Positions 54,099-63,237 of a stretch of DNA of 64,000 nucleotides are shown here, piece after piece. The stretch is from the NCBI GenBank assembly GCA_949106495.1, contig CARYZD010000007.1:1-64000 (forward strand). Direction: 5' to 3'. This stretch comes from an uncultured Clostridia bacterium. GTDB lineage: Bacteria; Bacillota; Clostridia; TANB77; CAG-465. The number at the start of each line of letters is the position of its first letter. Within the stretch, counting starts at the first letter, position 1. Under the pieces are notes generated by a model. That model had not been told where the DNA came from. It did no database searches and saw nothing but the letters and a program-made list of their open reading frames with translations. Made by a program: the position numbers and the translations under genes.

Positions 54099-55430
54099 TT
54101 AGATTATTTTTGCAAACAAATCATAATCATTATAATCTATAATTTTAACTTGTGTATAATCTCCAACTATAATTTTTGATGCACTTTCATCATCTATTTT
54201 TATATATATTCTTCCATCAACGTCTGGTGCCTCAAGCATTGACCTACATACAAAAAATTCTTCATTTTCTGATATATCTTCAACTATAACTTCATATTCT
54301 TTTCCAAGTCTTGATTTATTTTTTTCAAGCGATATTTTCTTTTGAACATCAAAAAGTTTTTTCAATCTTTTTTCTTTCAATTCTTCATCAATTTGATTTT
54401 CAAAATCATAGCTTGCTGTATCTTCTTCTCTTGAATATGTAAAAGCACCAAGTCTATCAAACTGTAATTCTTTTATTCCATCAATTAACTCTTCAAACTG
54501 CTCTTTAGTCTCTCCTGGAAATCCTACAATACAAGTTGTTCTTAATATTGCATCTGGAACTAATTCTCTTATCCTTTTAATTCTATCGTATATAATTTCT
54601 TTTGTATCATGTCTATTCATATCCTTTAGCATTTTATCATTTAAATGTTGTATTGGAATATCAAAATAACTACATACTTTATCATTTTTAGCAATTTCTT
54701 CAATAAGTTCATCAGTTGTTTCAAATAGATACATGTATAAAATTCTAATCCATTTTACTCCCTCTATTTTAGACATTTTTTGTAATAATTCTGCAAGTTT
54801 TAATTCACCATAAATATCTAGTCCATATTTAGATGTATCTTGTGATATAATACAAAATTCTTTAATTCCTTTTTTAGCAAGATCTTCTACTTCCTTTAAA
54901 ATATCTTCCATTTGTCTACTTTTAAATGCGCCTCTAATTAAAGGAATAGCACAATAACTACATTTATTGTCACAACCATCTGATATTCTTATATATGCAA
55001 GTGGATAAGTTGATGAAATAACTCTATTATTAAAGTCTAATTTTTGATTAAATTTATATTGATTAAAGGCTTTTTTCTGACTAAAAAAGTTTGATAAAAT
55101 TTCAGGAAGATTATTATACTCATCTACACCAATAACAAGGTCTACTTCAGGCATAGATTCTATAATTTGTTTTTTATATCTTTTTGCCAAACATCCTGTT
55201 ACTATTAATACTTTACAGTTTCCTACTTCTTTATAATCTGCCATTTCAAGTATTGTATCTATGGCTTCTTCCTTTGCAGATTCTATAAATCCACATGTAT
55301 TTACAACTATTATATCTGCTTCTTCTACTTGATTTACTATGTTAAATCCTTGAGTTTTAAATACACCAAGAATCATTTCACTATCTACTTGATTTTTAGT
55401 GCATCCTAAAGTTACAAGTCCAACATTCAT
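54099..55430 (-). CDS. rimO: Ribosomal protein S12 methylthiotransferase RimO
   Basis: Radical-SAM enzyme that adds a methylthio group to an Asp of ribosomal protein S12. It has 443 residues from the start after GGAGGAC. The N-terminal MTTase domain has GCTKNQVDSE and VNTCGFIESAKEEAI with its cluster cysteines. The radical SAM domain has SDGCDNKCSYCAIPLIRG with the CxxxCxxC cluster. The C-terminal TRAM domain starts near 375. IESAKEEAID favours RimO over MiaB. First gene of rimO-rho-kinase. Confidence 0.94.
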   Translation of the reverse strand: MNVGLVTLGCTKNQVDSEMILGVFKTQGFNIVNQVEEADIIVVNTCGFIESAKEEAIDTILEMADYKEVGNCKVLIVTGCLAKRYKKQIIESMPEVDLVIGVDEYNNLPEILSNFFSQKKAFNQYKFNQKLDFNNRVISSTYPLAYIRISDGCDNKCSYCAIPLIRGAFKSRQMEDILKEVEDLAKKGIKEFCIISQDTSKYGLDIYGELKLAELLQKMSKIEGVKWIRILYMYLFETTDELIEEIAKNDKVCSYFDIPIQHLNDKMLKDMNRHDTKEIIYDRIKRIRELVPDAILRTTCIVGFPGETKEQFEELIDGIKELQFDRLGAFTYSREEDTASYDFENQIDEELKEKRLKKLFDVQKKISLEKNKSRLGKEYEVIVEDISENEEFFVCRSMLEAPDVDGRIYIKIDDESASKIIVGDYTQVKIIDYNDYDLFAKII

Positions 55431-55463
55431 ATTTTTTCGTCCTCCTACTTTAATATGTATCTT

Positions 55464-55472
55464 ATTATACCA
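55464..55472 (-). promoter_or_regulatory. Extended -10 promoter of rimO
   Basis: TGGTATAAT on the minus strand (TG-N-TATAAT), 34 nt before the rimO start; no good -35 box. Confidence 0.55.
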
Positions 55473-55718
55473 CATATTTAACATAAAATAAAGTAATATT
55501 TACTTTTATTTGTAACATTTTGTCTTATTTTATGGAACAAAATTTTTATAAAAATATATTTTAGACTTGTTAACTTTTATTTTAAAATCAAGAAATAATT
55601 ACTTATTAATTAAGTTTGAAATAATATACCACCATTTATAGTTTTAAGCTAGCTTACTCGCACAAGTAGACATAAATTCAAAAAATAAAACAATATTTTA
55701 CTTTTTTTACAAACAATT
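55473..55718. other. Gene-free stretch with one small GTGCGA hairpin
   Basis: AT-rich sequence with no ORF or terminator. Around 55646-55668 it holds the palindrome AAGCTAGCTT. Next to it is a 4-bp hairpin (TACT with AGTA) whose minus-strand loop reads TGTGCG, followed by A. This resembles the loops at 33408 and 33533. Confidence 0.3.
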
Positions 55719-55749
55719 AAAGTAATCCTTGATAATCAAGGATTACTTT
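55719..55749 (-). terminator. Terminator of the dpaB-hypothetical operon
   Basis: A 13- to 15-bp perfect stem (55719-55733 with 55735-55749) around a short loop, then TTTAATTG on the minus strand. Confidence 0.75.
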
Positions 55750-56354
55750 TACTTAAAGAAAATTGTTTCTTTTTGAATATCATTATTTAAAATTGTATCT
55801 CCTATTTTGTATGTTGCAAGCTCAATTTTTATTCCATATAATTTAAGTATTTCTATTATTATTTCATAATTTTCAAAATATGTATTTTTCTCATCTAATA
55901 TCTTATCCACATTTGCTATTGTATTACGACCTACAAAATGATTTTTCCATATATCTTTATACATATACATAGCATATGCTTCATCATATCCAAGTTTTTT
56001 AAGCTTTTCTTCATTTCCAAAGCATATATAATCATAAATTCTTTTATTAAAACTATATTTTTCAATAACTGCTATATCGTCTACTGAAGTAGCCATAAAT
56101 GTATCTTGAGCTAGTTTTTTAGCTATTTTTCTTATTACACTTTTATTAGCATTAATATTTTCAAATTTAAAAAACTCAGATGATATTACACAAATATTAT
56201 TTATACTATCATGCAAAATATCTATTTGAGTAGTATTATCTTCTTTACTACAAATATTATAATTTAAATCTAATATATTTTTTTCTATTTTTTCTTTTAT
56301 AAAATTAATATCTTTATTATTAAAAATTATAATATTAGAAAATTCTTTATTCAT
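55749..56354 (-). CDS. Hypothetical protein downstream of dpaB
   Basis: A 201-residue protein that I do not recognise. It has an alternating alpha/beta pattern with conserved-looking stretches (IRKIAKKLAQDTFMATSVDDIAVIEKYSF), no signal peptide and two scattered Cys. It lies 40 nt after dpaB with no promoter in between, so it is probably expressed with it in the mother cell. A role in sporulation is inferred from position only. The start lacks a strong SD (AATGAATAAAG context), so the exact N-terminus is less sure. Confidence 0.65.
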   Translation of the reverse strand: MNKEFSNIIIFNNKDINFIKEKIEKNILDLNYNICSKEDNTTQIDILHDSINNICVISSEFFKFENINANKSVIRKIAKKLAQDTFMATSVDDIAVIEKYSFNKRIYDYICFGNEEKLKKLGYDEAYAMYMYKDIWKNHFVGRNTIANVDKILDEKNTYFENYEIIIEILKLYGIKIELATYKIGDTILNNDIQKETIFFK

Positions 56355-56394
56355 CTAATCACCAATAAAAGTATATATGAGATTAATAAATTTG

Positions 56395-56973
56395 TCAAAC
56401 AAGAAGTGGTTGTATTTGTTCTCCTTGTCTTGCAAGTTTAATTGTATCCATAACTTTTGTATAATCTAAAACAAGTGATTTAGGTTTTTTTACATAATCG
56501 TCTTGTCTAAATGGTACAAAATAGAAATTCTTTGTATCATATAATAATCCTATATTTTTAAAGTTTGCTCCCAAACCATCATTTGTAGATATTCCTATTA
56601 CTACTGGCTTATTATTTCTAATATGTCCTTTTGTAGCCATTAATACCGCACTATCAGTAATTCCACTAGCAAGTTTTGCAACAGTATTTCCTGTACATGG
56701 AACAATTACCATTATATCTATCATATCTTTTGGCCCTATTGGCTCAGCAGCTACAATATCATCTATAACTTTTTGTCCTGTCTCTCTTTCAAGCATCTCA
56801 ATAAAATTATCTTTTACAAAAAATCTTGTATCGTATGTCTTTGTAACAAATGATACTATAGGTATTATCTTTGCAACTTTTTCTGCTTTTAACGCATCAA
56901 TTAATCCTTTTATATTTGGAAAATTACAAAAAGAACCTGTTATTCCAAGTCCAATATTTAAATTCTCTAGCAT
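56395..56973 (-). CDS. dpaB: Dipicolinate synthase subunit B
   Basis: Flavoprotein-like subunit (SpoVFB) of the enzyme that makes dipicolinic acid, the spore-core calcium chelator. It has 192 residues, the usual length. Visible are the flavoprotein-fold start LGITGSFCNFPN, SFVTKTYDTRF, AEPIGPKDMIDIMVIVPCTGNTVAKLASGITDSAVLMATKGHIRNNKPVVIGISTND-type segments and QPLLV at the end. The partner dpaA, normally just upstream, is not in this window. It is preceded by GGAGG and a mother-cell-type -10 (CATACAATA). It is good evidence that the organism sporulates. Confidence 0.94.
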   Translation of the reverse strand: MLENLNIGLGITGSFCNFPNIKGLIDALKAEKVAKIIPIVSFVTKTYDTRFFVKDNFIEMLERETGQKVIDDIVAAEPIGPKDMIDIMVIVPCTGNTVAKLASGITDSAVLMATKGHIRNNKPVVIGISTNDGLGANFKNIGLLYDTKNFYFVPFRQDDYVKKPKSLVLDYTKVMDTIKLARQGEQIQPLLV

Positions 56974-56991
56974 TTTACACCTCCAATACTA

Positions 56992-57018
56992 TATTGTATG
57001 AGAAATGTTTTTTAAGGT
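56992..57018 (-). promoter_or_regulatory. Mother-cell sigma-K/sigma-E-like promoter of dpaB
   Basis: CATACAATA on the minus strand with AC 16 nt upstream, matching the sigma-K pattern AC-N16/17-CATANNNTA and the sigma-E -10 CATACAAT. No sigma-A promoter is seen. spoVF is sigma-K dependent in Bacillus subtilis. Confidence 0.6.
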
Positions 57019-57048
57019 GCAAAAAAGAGTAAGTTAAACTTACTCTTT
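57019..57048 (-). terminator. Terminator of the small membrane protein gene
   Basis: A 10-bp perfect stem (57024-57033 with 57039-57048, 5-nt loop) and a short T run on the minus strand, ending next to the dpaB promoter. Confidence 0.65.
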
Positions 57049-57412
57049 AAGATTGTTTCTTATCTTTTCTTAAATTTCCTAATAATATTCCAATTAGAGA
57101 CACTACACTATATATTAATCCTAGCGGAATAACTGATAAACTAATATCTCCACTTAATAGCTCAAAAGTAGTAGCTTCAAATATCATTAATGAAACCCCA
57201 AAAAATAATGCTAACAAATATTTATATTTACTTTTAGTTAATAAGCTATAAATTAATGATATTAAAAATGTACATACAGGAAATACTGAACCATGTGTTA
57301 TTATTCCAAATCCTAAACCACATTTATCTAGAACTGTCCAAAACCAAATTTCTAAACCTATTAAATATATTATAAACAGAATTATTGGTATAAATTTTAA
57401 TATTTTTTTCAT
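57047..57412 (-). CDS. Small four-helix membrane protein
   Basis: A 121-residue protein with four hydrophobic helices (about 5-25, 38-58, 66-84 and 92-113) and a basic tail (NLRKDKKQS). Not recognised. It lies 88 nt after carB and 73 nt before dpaB. GAGGTG precedes ATG. There is no clear sigma-A promoter between carB and it. Confidence 0.7.
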   Translation of the reverse strand: MKKILKFIPIILFIIYLIGLEIWFWTVLDKCGLGFGIITHGSVFPVCTFLISLIYSLLTKSKYKYLLALFFGVSLMIFEATTFELLSGDISLSVIPLGLIYSVVSLIGILLGNLRKDKKQS

Positions 57413-57500
57413 ATATTCACCTCATATATTCTGATAATATCATATATGAAAGATAATTACTATATAAACTTTTGAATTTACATTTATTTTCTATTTAATA

Positions 57501-60500
57501 TTACTCATCAATAGTTGATATTCCAAGAGTTATTTCTTCTAATACATCTAGTAATACTCTTACTGTATCAAGTGCTGTAAAAATAGGGATATTGTTTTCA
57601 ACAGAGCATCTTCTAATCATTACTCCATCTGTTTCTTGACTCATAGAATCAATATTTCTTGTATTAATTACATAGTTAACATATCCTTTTCTCATTGACT
57701 CTAGAATTTCTTCACTACCTTCACTAATTTTCTTTTTAATTCTTGTACGTATTCCATGCTCTTTTAAAAATTTAGCAGTTCCCTCTGTTGCTTCTATATT
57801 AAATCCTAAATTATAAAATCTCTTAATAAGAGGTAGCGCTTCTTCTTTGTCCTTATTTGCTATAGTTACAAATATTGTTCCATAATTTGCAAGATGCATT
57901 CCTGATGATTGAAGTGCTTTATACACAGCTCTAGTAAGTTTCTTATCATATCCTATTGCTTCTCCTGTAGACTTCATTTCAGGAGAAAGACAAGCATCAA
58001 GTCCATTTAGTTTTGAGAATGAAAATGCAGGTGCTTTAACATACCATTTATCTTTTTCTTTTGGGTATACTTCATCTATTCCTTGCTCTTTTAGGCTCTT
58101 TCCAAGCATAACTAAAGTTCCTATATCTGCAAGAGAATATCCTGTTGATTTAGATATAAAAGGAACTGTTCTTGAAGACCTTGGATTTACTTCTATAACA
58201 TATACTTCTTCATTCTTATCTACAATAAATTGAATATTATATAATCCTACTATTCCAATACCTAATCCTAATTTTATTGTATAATCTATTATTTTTTGTT
58301 TTGCTTTATCTGTTACACTAAATGTAGGATAAACACTTATACTATCTCCTGAGTGAATACCTGTTTTTTCAACATGTTCCATAATTCCTGGTATAAATAC
58401 ATCTTTTCCATCACAAACAGCATCAACTTCTAACTCTTTTCCTACAATATATTTATCTACTAGAACAGGTTGTTTTTTATTTACTTCAACGGCTGTTTTT
58501 AAATATTTTTCTAATGCTACTTTATTTGAAACAATTTGCATTGCTCTTCCTCCAAGAACATAGCTTGGTCTTACCAGTACAGGATACCCTATTTCTTCTG
58601 CAACTTTTATGCCGTCTTCTATATTAGTTACTGCTTGACCTTTTGGTTGTAGCAATTCTAGTTTCTCCATTACTTTTTCAAAAGCATCTCTATTTTCTGC
58701 TTTTTCTATAGCATCTACATCTGTTCCAATAATTTTTACACCTAATTTTGAAAGTGGTTCTGCAAGATTTATTGCTGTTTGTCCTCCTAAAGCTGCAATA
58801 ACACCTTCTGGTTTTTCTAGATTTATAATATTCATAACATCTTCTACTGTTAATGGTTCAAAATACAATTTATCACTTGTTGTATAATCTGTCGATACAG
58901 TTTCAGGATTATTATTTATAATGATTGCCTCAAAACCGGCCTCTTTAATTGTCTTAATTGCATGTACAGTTGAATAATCAAACTCAACACCTTGACCAAT
59001 TCTAATTGGTCCTGCTCCTAGTACAATTATTTTCTTTTTATCACTTACAATAGATTCATTTTCTTCCTCATAACTTGAGTAGAAATATGGTACATAGCTT
59101 TCAAATTCACTACTACATGTATCTATCATTTTATATACGGGATAAATATCCTCTTTTTGTCTTAAAGCATATATTTCTTCTTCTGTTTTATTCCATAATT
59201 TTGCAATATATCTATCACTAAATCCCATTTTCTTTGCTTCTTTTAATATTTCTATATTATCTATATTATTAAGTAATGCATTTTCTTCATTTACAATATT
59301 TTTTATTTTTTCTAAGAAAAACATGTCTATTTTAGTTAAATTATATATTAAACCTAAATCCACATTTCTTCTAATTAATTCTGCTATAGCATAAATTCTA
59401 TCATCTGTGCCATCTTTTATATACTCCATTAGATTTTCTGATTTTTCATTATCAAATTTTGCCATATGAATATGATATACGCCAGTCTCTAATGAACGAA
59501 TAGCTTTTAGAAGACTCTCTTCAAATGTTCTTCCAATACTCATTACTTCTCCTGTCGCTTTCATTTGAGTATTTAATTTATTTGAAGCAAGAGTAAACTT
59601 GTCGAATGGAAATCTTGGTATTTTGGTTACTATATAATCAAGTGCTGGTTCAAAACTTGCTGGAGTATTTGCAAGCATTATTTCATCAAGTCTCATACCA
59701 ATAGCAATTTTTGCAGAAACTCTAGCAATAGGATATCCACTCGCTTTAGAAGCTAGTGCAGATGAACGAGATACTCTGGGATTTACTTCTATTAAATAGT
59801 AATTAAATGAATGAGGGTCTAGTGCAAACTGTACATTACAGCCTCCTTCTATTTTTAATGCTCTAATTATTTTTAAAGCACTATCTCTTAATAATTGATA
59901 TTCTTTATTGGTTAATGTTTGACTTGGTGCAACAACTATCGAATCTCCTGTATGAATTCCTACAGGATCTAAATTTTCCATATTACATACTGTAATAGCT
60001 GTATCATTTTTATCCCTAATTACTTCATATTCTATCTCTTTATATCCTTTTATGCTTTTTTCTACTAAAACTTGTCCCACTGGAGAAAGACTTAAAGCAT
60101 GTTTAATTATCTCTACTAATTCTTTTTCATTATCTGCAAATCCTCCACCTGTTCCTCCAAGAGTAAAAGCAGGTCTTAAAACAACTGGATATCCTATCTT
60201 ATTTGCAGCTTCTATTCCTTCTTCTATAGAAGTTGCAATAAAAGATTCAAGTACTGGTTCTCCAAGTTCTTGACATAGTTCTTTAAATTTTTCTCTATCT
60301 TCTGCCATTTCTATACTCTCACTAGTAGTTCCTAAAAGTTCTGCTTGGCACTCTTGTAATACACCTTTTTTATATAACTGCATTGCTATATTTAAGCCTG
60401 TTTGACCTCCAATTCCTGGAAGAATAGCATCTGGTCTTTCATAACGAATTATTTTTGCTACATATTCTATTGTAAGAGGCTCCATATATACTTTATCTGC

Positions 60501-60680
60501 AATTGAAGTGTCTGTCATAATAGTTGCAGGATTAGAGTTAACAAGTATTACTTTATATCCTTCTTCTTTTAAAGCAAGACATGCTTGTGTACCTGCATAA
60601 TCAAACTCGGCTGCTTGTCCAATAACAATTGGACCTGAACCTATAACTAAAACTGTTTTTATATCTTTTCTTTTTGGCAT
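57501..60680 (-). CDS. carB: Carbamoyl-phosphate synthase large subunit
   Basis: Makes carbamoyl phosphate from ammonia (from CarA), bicarbonate and two ATP, for pyrimidines and arginine. It has 1059 residues, near the usual 1060-1075. Two homologous ATP-grasp halves are visible: [19 protein letters not shown] at the N-terminus and [19 protein letters not shown] at the start of the second half. [11 protein letters not shown] and [10 protein letters not shown] are the two ATP-binding loops. The C-terminal MGS-like allosteric domain (about 935-1059) is where UMP and PRPP act in the family. It follows carA by 24 nt. Confidence 0.97.
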   Translation of the reverse strand: MPKRKDIKTVLVIGSGPIVIGQAAEFDYAGTQACLALKEEGYKVILVNSNPATIMTDTSIADKVYMEPLTIEYVAKIIRYERPDAILPGIGGQTGLNIAMQLYKKGVLQECQAELLGTTSESIEMAEDREKFKELCQELGEPVLESFIATSIEEGIEAANKIGYPVVLRPAFTLGGTGGGFADNEKELVEIIKHALSLSPVGQVLVEKSIKGYKEIEYEVIRDKNDTAITVCNMENLDPVGIHTGDSIVVAPSQTLTNKEYQLLRDSALKIIRALKIEGGCNVQFALDPHSFNYYLIEVNPRVSRSSALASKASGYPIARVSAKIAIGMRLDEIMLANTPASFEPALDYIVTKIPRFPFDKFTLASNKLNTQMKATGEVMSIGRTFEESLLKAIRSLETGVYHIHMAKFDNEKSENLMEYIKDGTDDRIYAIAELIRRNVDLGLIYNLTKIDMFFLEKIKNIVNEENALLNNIDNIEILKEAKKMGFSDRYIAKLWNKTEEEIYALRQKEDIYPVYKMIDTCSSEFESYVPYFYSSYEEENESIVSDKKKIIVLGAGPIRIGQGVEFDYSTVHAIKTIKEAGFEAIIINNNPETVSTDYTTSDKLYFEPLTVEDVMNIINLEKPEGVIAALGGQTAINLAEPLSKLGVKIIGTDVDAIEKAENRDAFEKVMEKLELLQPKGQAVTNIEDGIKVAEEIGYPVLVRPSYVLGGRAMQIVSNKVALEKYLKTAVEVNKKQPVLVDKYIVGKELEVDAVCDGKDVFIPGIMEHVEKTGIHSGDSISVYPTFSVTDKAKQKIIDYTIKLGLGIGIVGLYNIQFIVDKNEEVYVIEVNPRSSRTVPFISKSTGYSLADIGTLVMLGKSLKEQGIDEVYPKEKDKWYVKAPAFSFSKLNGLDACLSPEMKSTGEAIGYDKKLTRAVYKALQSSGMHLANYGTIFVTIANKDKEEALPLIKRFYNLGFNIEATEGTAKFLKEHGIRTRIKKKISEGSEEILESMRKGYVNYVINTRNIDSMSQETDGVMIRRCSVENNIPIFTALDTVRVLLDVLEEITLGISTIDE

Positions 60681-60704
60681 TTTCTTCTCACCTTTCTTTT
60701 ATCT

Positions 60705-61784
60705 TTACTTTTTTAATAAACTAATAAATTTGTCAAATAAATATCCACTATCTTGTGGTCCTGGCGCACTTTCAGGATGATATTGAACACTAAATACTTT
60801 ATCTTCCTTACATTCAACACCTTCTATTGTATTATCTAATATATTTTTATGAGTAGCTACTAATCTAGTATTTTTTAAAGAATCCTCATTTACTGCATAA
60901 CTATGATTTTGACTTGTTATTTCAATTTTATCATTTTCCAAATTTAATACTGGATGATTTCCTCCTCTATGTCCAAATTTTAACTTATATGTTTTTGCTC
61001 CATAAGCAAGACTTATCATTTGATGTCCTAAACATATTCCAAATATAGGATATTTTCCTCTTAATTCTTTTACTAAACTTATTACTTCTGTTACATCTTC
61101 TGGATTTCCGGGCCCATTGGATAAAAATATTCCATCAGGTTTTAAATCTATTATATCTTTTGCTGTTGTATTATATGGTACAACTGTAACATTACATCCT
61201 CTTTTATTTAAGTTTCTCACTATATTTAATTTCATACCACAGTCAATTGCAACAACATTATAATTTGCATTTGCAGTTCTTGAATACCATTTCTTTTTAC
61301 AACTTACTTTTTCTACTGCATCTTTTGGAATAGTGTAGTCATTGAGTTTCTTTAATGCTTCTTCCTTTGTTGTATTGATATCTGTTATTATAACTTTTCT
61401 ACTTCCTTTTTCTCTAATGCTTCTAGTTAATTTTCTTGTATCTATACCTGATATTGCTGGAACATTATTTTCTTCTAAATACTCTGATAATGTCTTTGTA
61501 TATCTAAAATTACTTGGAAAATCATTATATTCTCTTACAATCATTCCTCCTATTGTTGGTTGTTTTGTTTCATAATCTTCATCTGTTATTCCATAATTTC
61601 CAATTAATGGATAAGTCATAACTACCATTTGATATGTATATGATGGGTCTGATACAATTTCTTGATATCCAACCATAGATGTATTAAATACAATTTCACA
61701 TATTGATTCTATATTTGCTCCAAATCCATATCCATAGTATTCTTCACCATCTTCTAATACAATTTTCTTATTGAATTCTTTCAT
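60705..61784 (-). CDS. carA: Carbamoyl-phosphate synthase small (glutaminase) subunit
   Basis: Hydrolyses glutamine and channels ammonia to CarB. It has 359 residues from the start after AAAGGAA. The N-terminal CPSase_sm domain has GYGFGANIESICEIVFNTSM-type sequence and SNGPGNPED. The class I glutamine amidotransferase triad is Cys in FGICLGHQ with His and Glu in QYHPESAPGPQDS. No other pyr gene is in the window. The operon starts about 190 nt upstream with a leader ORF and terminator. Confidence 0.96.
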   Translation of the reverse strand: MKEFNKKIVLEDGEEYYGYGFGANIESICEIVFNTSMVGYQEIVSDPSYTYQMVVMTYPLIGNYGITDEDYETKQPTIGGMIVREYNDFPSNFRYTKTLSEYLEENNVPAISGIDTRKLTRSIREKGSRKVIITDINTTKEEALKKLNDYTIPKDAVEKVSCKKKWYSRTANANYNVVAIDCGMKLNIVRNLNKRGCNVTVVPYNTTAKDIIDLKPDGIFLSNGPGNPEDVTEVISLVKELRGKYPIFGICLGHQMISLAYGAKTYKLKFGHRGGNHPVLNLENDKIEITSQNHSYAVNEDSLKNTRLVATHKNILDNTIEGVECKEDKVFSVQYHPESAPGPQDSGYLFDKFISLLKK

Positions 61785-61824
61785 GATTTCGTTTCCTTTC
61801 TTATTTAAATACTTAAAAATTTTC

Positions 61825-61853
61825 AAAAAAAAATAAGGACAATAATCCTTATT
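61825..61853 (-). terminator. Attenuator-like terminator before carA
   Basis: An 8-bp perfect stem (61832-61839 with 61846-61853, 6-nt loop) followed by seven T's on the minus strand, 41 nt before the carA start. It overlaps the stop codon of the 29-residue leader ORF. Confidence 0.85.
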
Positions 61854-61941
61854 AAAATAAAAATGTAAATAAAACTGAAAAGATAATTAAAGCTATATTT
61901 GAAGTTGATATTAAACTAGTTTCAATTACATTATTTTTCAT
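61852..61941 (-). CDS. 29-residue leader peptide of carAB
   Basis: A short ORF (MKNNVIETSL... ending FLF) with AAAGGATG 10 nt before its ATG. The last ten codons are extremely T-rich in the RNA-like strand (TTT, TTA, GTT), and its stop codon forms the base of the terminator hairpin. A hydrophobic C-terminal half is a side effect of these codons. The form recalls the pyrBI leader of Escherichia coli, where U-rich pausing couples UTP level to ribosome position. Function inferred. Confidence 0.65.
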   Translation of the reverse strand: MKNNVIETSLISTSNIALIIFSVLFTFLF

Positions 61942-61982
61942 TTTTATCTGCATCCTTTCTTTTTTTGTTTTTAATCTTTCAT

Positions 61983-62012
61983 ATTATAACAATAAACTAT
62001 AATTAATTGCAA
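61983..62012 (-). promoter_or_regulatory. Promoter of the carAB leader
   Basis: TTGCAA, 18-nt spacer, TATAAT on the minus strand. It uses the same -35 hexamer as the uracil-gene leader promoter. Predicted start near 61976. Confidence 0.7.
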
Positions 62013-62131
62013 TAGTTTTTTAAACTTTTTTATTTAATATTTTATACTATAATATATAAAATTTATATTATGGTATTTATATAATAATAAAACAGCACAA
62101 AACTAATATTTGTACTGTTTTATATTTAATT

Positions 62132-62740
62132 CTATATTTTTCTAAATAATCCAATTACTTTTCCAAGTATTTGAACATCTTTTACAATTATTGGTTCCAT
62201 TGTCGAATTTTCTGGTTGAAGTCTAACATAGTCTTTTTCTTTATAAAAAGTTTTTACTGTAGCCTCCCCTTCAATCATTGCAACAACAATTTGTCCATTT
62301 CTTGCAGAATTTTGTTTTGAGACAATAATATAATCTCCATCGTTTATCCCTGCCTCAATCATGCTCTCTCCTTGAACTTTTAATATAAAATTATCATTTT
62401 GAAGTGCATCTTTTGAAAAAAAGCTTTCTCCAATTGACATATAATCCTCAATATTTTCTGTTGCAAGAATTGGTTCTCCTGCTGCAACTTTACCAACAAT
62501 TGGTACAGATATAGTTGATTCATTTCCAACAATTCTAATTGCTCTTGTTTTTAAATCTCCTTTATCTATGTATCCTTTTTCTGCAAGTCTCCATATATAC
62601 TGATGAGCAGATGATGTAGACTTAAATCCTACTGCTGCACATATTTCTCTTACAGATGGTGGATATCCTGTATCTTTAATTTGCTTTTTTATGTATTCAA
62701 AAACTTTTTGCTCTTTATCGTTTAAAGTTGTATTATTCAT
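62132..62740 (-). CDS. lexA: LexA repressor
   Basis: SOS-response repressor and self-cleaving serine protease, 202 residues. The winged helix-turn-helix occupies 1-65 (PPSVREICAAVGFKSTSSAHQYI). The cleavage site is Ala87-Gly88 in KVAAGEP, and the catalytic dyad is Ser126 (GESM) and Lys163 (ATVK). All key residues are present. Two operator-like palindromes flank its promoter, indicating autorepression. AAAGGAG precedes the start. Confidence 0.97.
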   Translation of the reverse strand: MNNTTLNDKEQKVFEYIKKQIKDTGYPPSVREICAAVGFKSTSSAHQYIWRLAEKGYIDKGDLKTRAIRIVGNESTISVPIVGKVAAGEPILATENIEDYMSIGESFFSKDALQNDNFILKVQGESMIEAGINDGDYIIVSKQNSARNGQIVVAMIEGEATVKTFYKEKDYVRLQPENSTMEPIIVKDVQILGKVIGLFRKI

Positions 62741-62757
62741 ATATCTTAAACTCCTTT

Positions 62758-62771
62758 CAAACTAACGTTTG
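62758..62771. promoter_or_regulatory. LexA box, downstream site
   Basis: CAAAC-N4-GTTTG, a perfect 5-bp inverted repeat close to the Gram-positive SOS box CGAAC-N4-GTTCG, at about +1 to +15 of the lexA transcript. Confidence 0.75.
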
Positions 62772-62775
62772 TTAA

Positions 62776-62804
62776 ATTATATCATATGATTTTTTTATTG
62801 TCAA
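62776..62804 (-). promoter_or_regulatory. Consensus sigma-A promoter of lexA
   Basis: TTGACA, 17-nt spacer, TATAAT on the minus strand. The -35 box is partly inside the upstream LexA box. Confidence 0.85.
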
Positions 62805-62815
62805 ACAAAAGTTCG
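62802..62815. promoter_or_regulatory. LexA box, upstream site over the -35
   Basis: CGAAC-N4-GTTTG on the minus strand, one mismatch from the Gram-positive SOS consensus, overlapping the lexA -35 hexamer. Confidence 0.75.
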
Positions 62816-62846
62816 ATAAATTAATAATATTGCCAAAATACGACTA

Positions 62847-62872
62847 AAAGCATTACAAAACTGTAATGCTTT
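62847..62872 (-). terminator. Terminator of the pfkA-Spx-like operon
   Basis: An 11-bp perfect stem (62847-62857 with 62862-62872, 4-nt loop) after the stop at 62881. The tail is the stem's own T's plus TAG, so it is moderate. Confidence 0.6.
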
Positions 62873-62880
62873 CTTTTAAT

Positions 62881-63234
62881 TTATATTTCTTCTTTCCATT
62901 CTTTTTCTTTAAATCCGATTAAAACATTGTTATTTAGAACAAGTAATGGCCTTTTAATTAGCATTCCATTAGATGATAATAATTTAATTTTTTCTTCATC
63001 TGTCATATCAATTAATTTTTTAGATAGTTCCATTTGTCTATATAATATACCACTAGTATTAAAAAAATTATTGATAGGTTTTTGACTTAGTTCTATCCAT
63101 GTTTTAAGTTCTTCAAATGTAGGAGTTTCATCAACTATATTTCTATCTATAAACTTTACATTTCTATCTTCTAAATATTTTTTAGCTTTCTTACATGTTG
63201 AACATTTTGGATATTCTATAAATATATTACTCAT
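62881..63234 (-). CDS. Spx/ArsC-family thioredoxin-fold protein
   Basis: A 117-residue ArsC-like protein. The redox motif is PKCSTCKKAKKYLE (Cys-x-x-Cys near 11-14), and the C-terminal part has NGMLIKRPLLV, where the Arg-Pro motif is typical of ArsC/Spx/YffB. The CxxC form is found in Spx-type regulators and in YffB-like reductases; arsenate reduction is unlikely without an ars context. It starts 3 nt after the pfkA stop with CAGGAG overlapping that gene, so it is co-expressed with glycolysis. Confidence 0.85.
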   Translation of the reverse strand: MSNIFIEYPKCSTCKKAKKYLEDRNVKFIDRNIVDETPTFEELKTWIELSQKPINNFFNTSGILYRQMELSKKLIDMTDEEKIKLLSSNGMLIKRPLLVLNNNVLIGFKEKEWKEEI

Positions 63235-63237
63235 ATT

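Noticed and set aside
62881..63234. Arsenate reductase ArsC
   Set aside because: No arsR or arsB neighbours, and the CxxC form plus coupling to pfkA fits an Spx/YffB-type protein.
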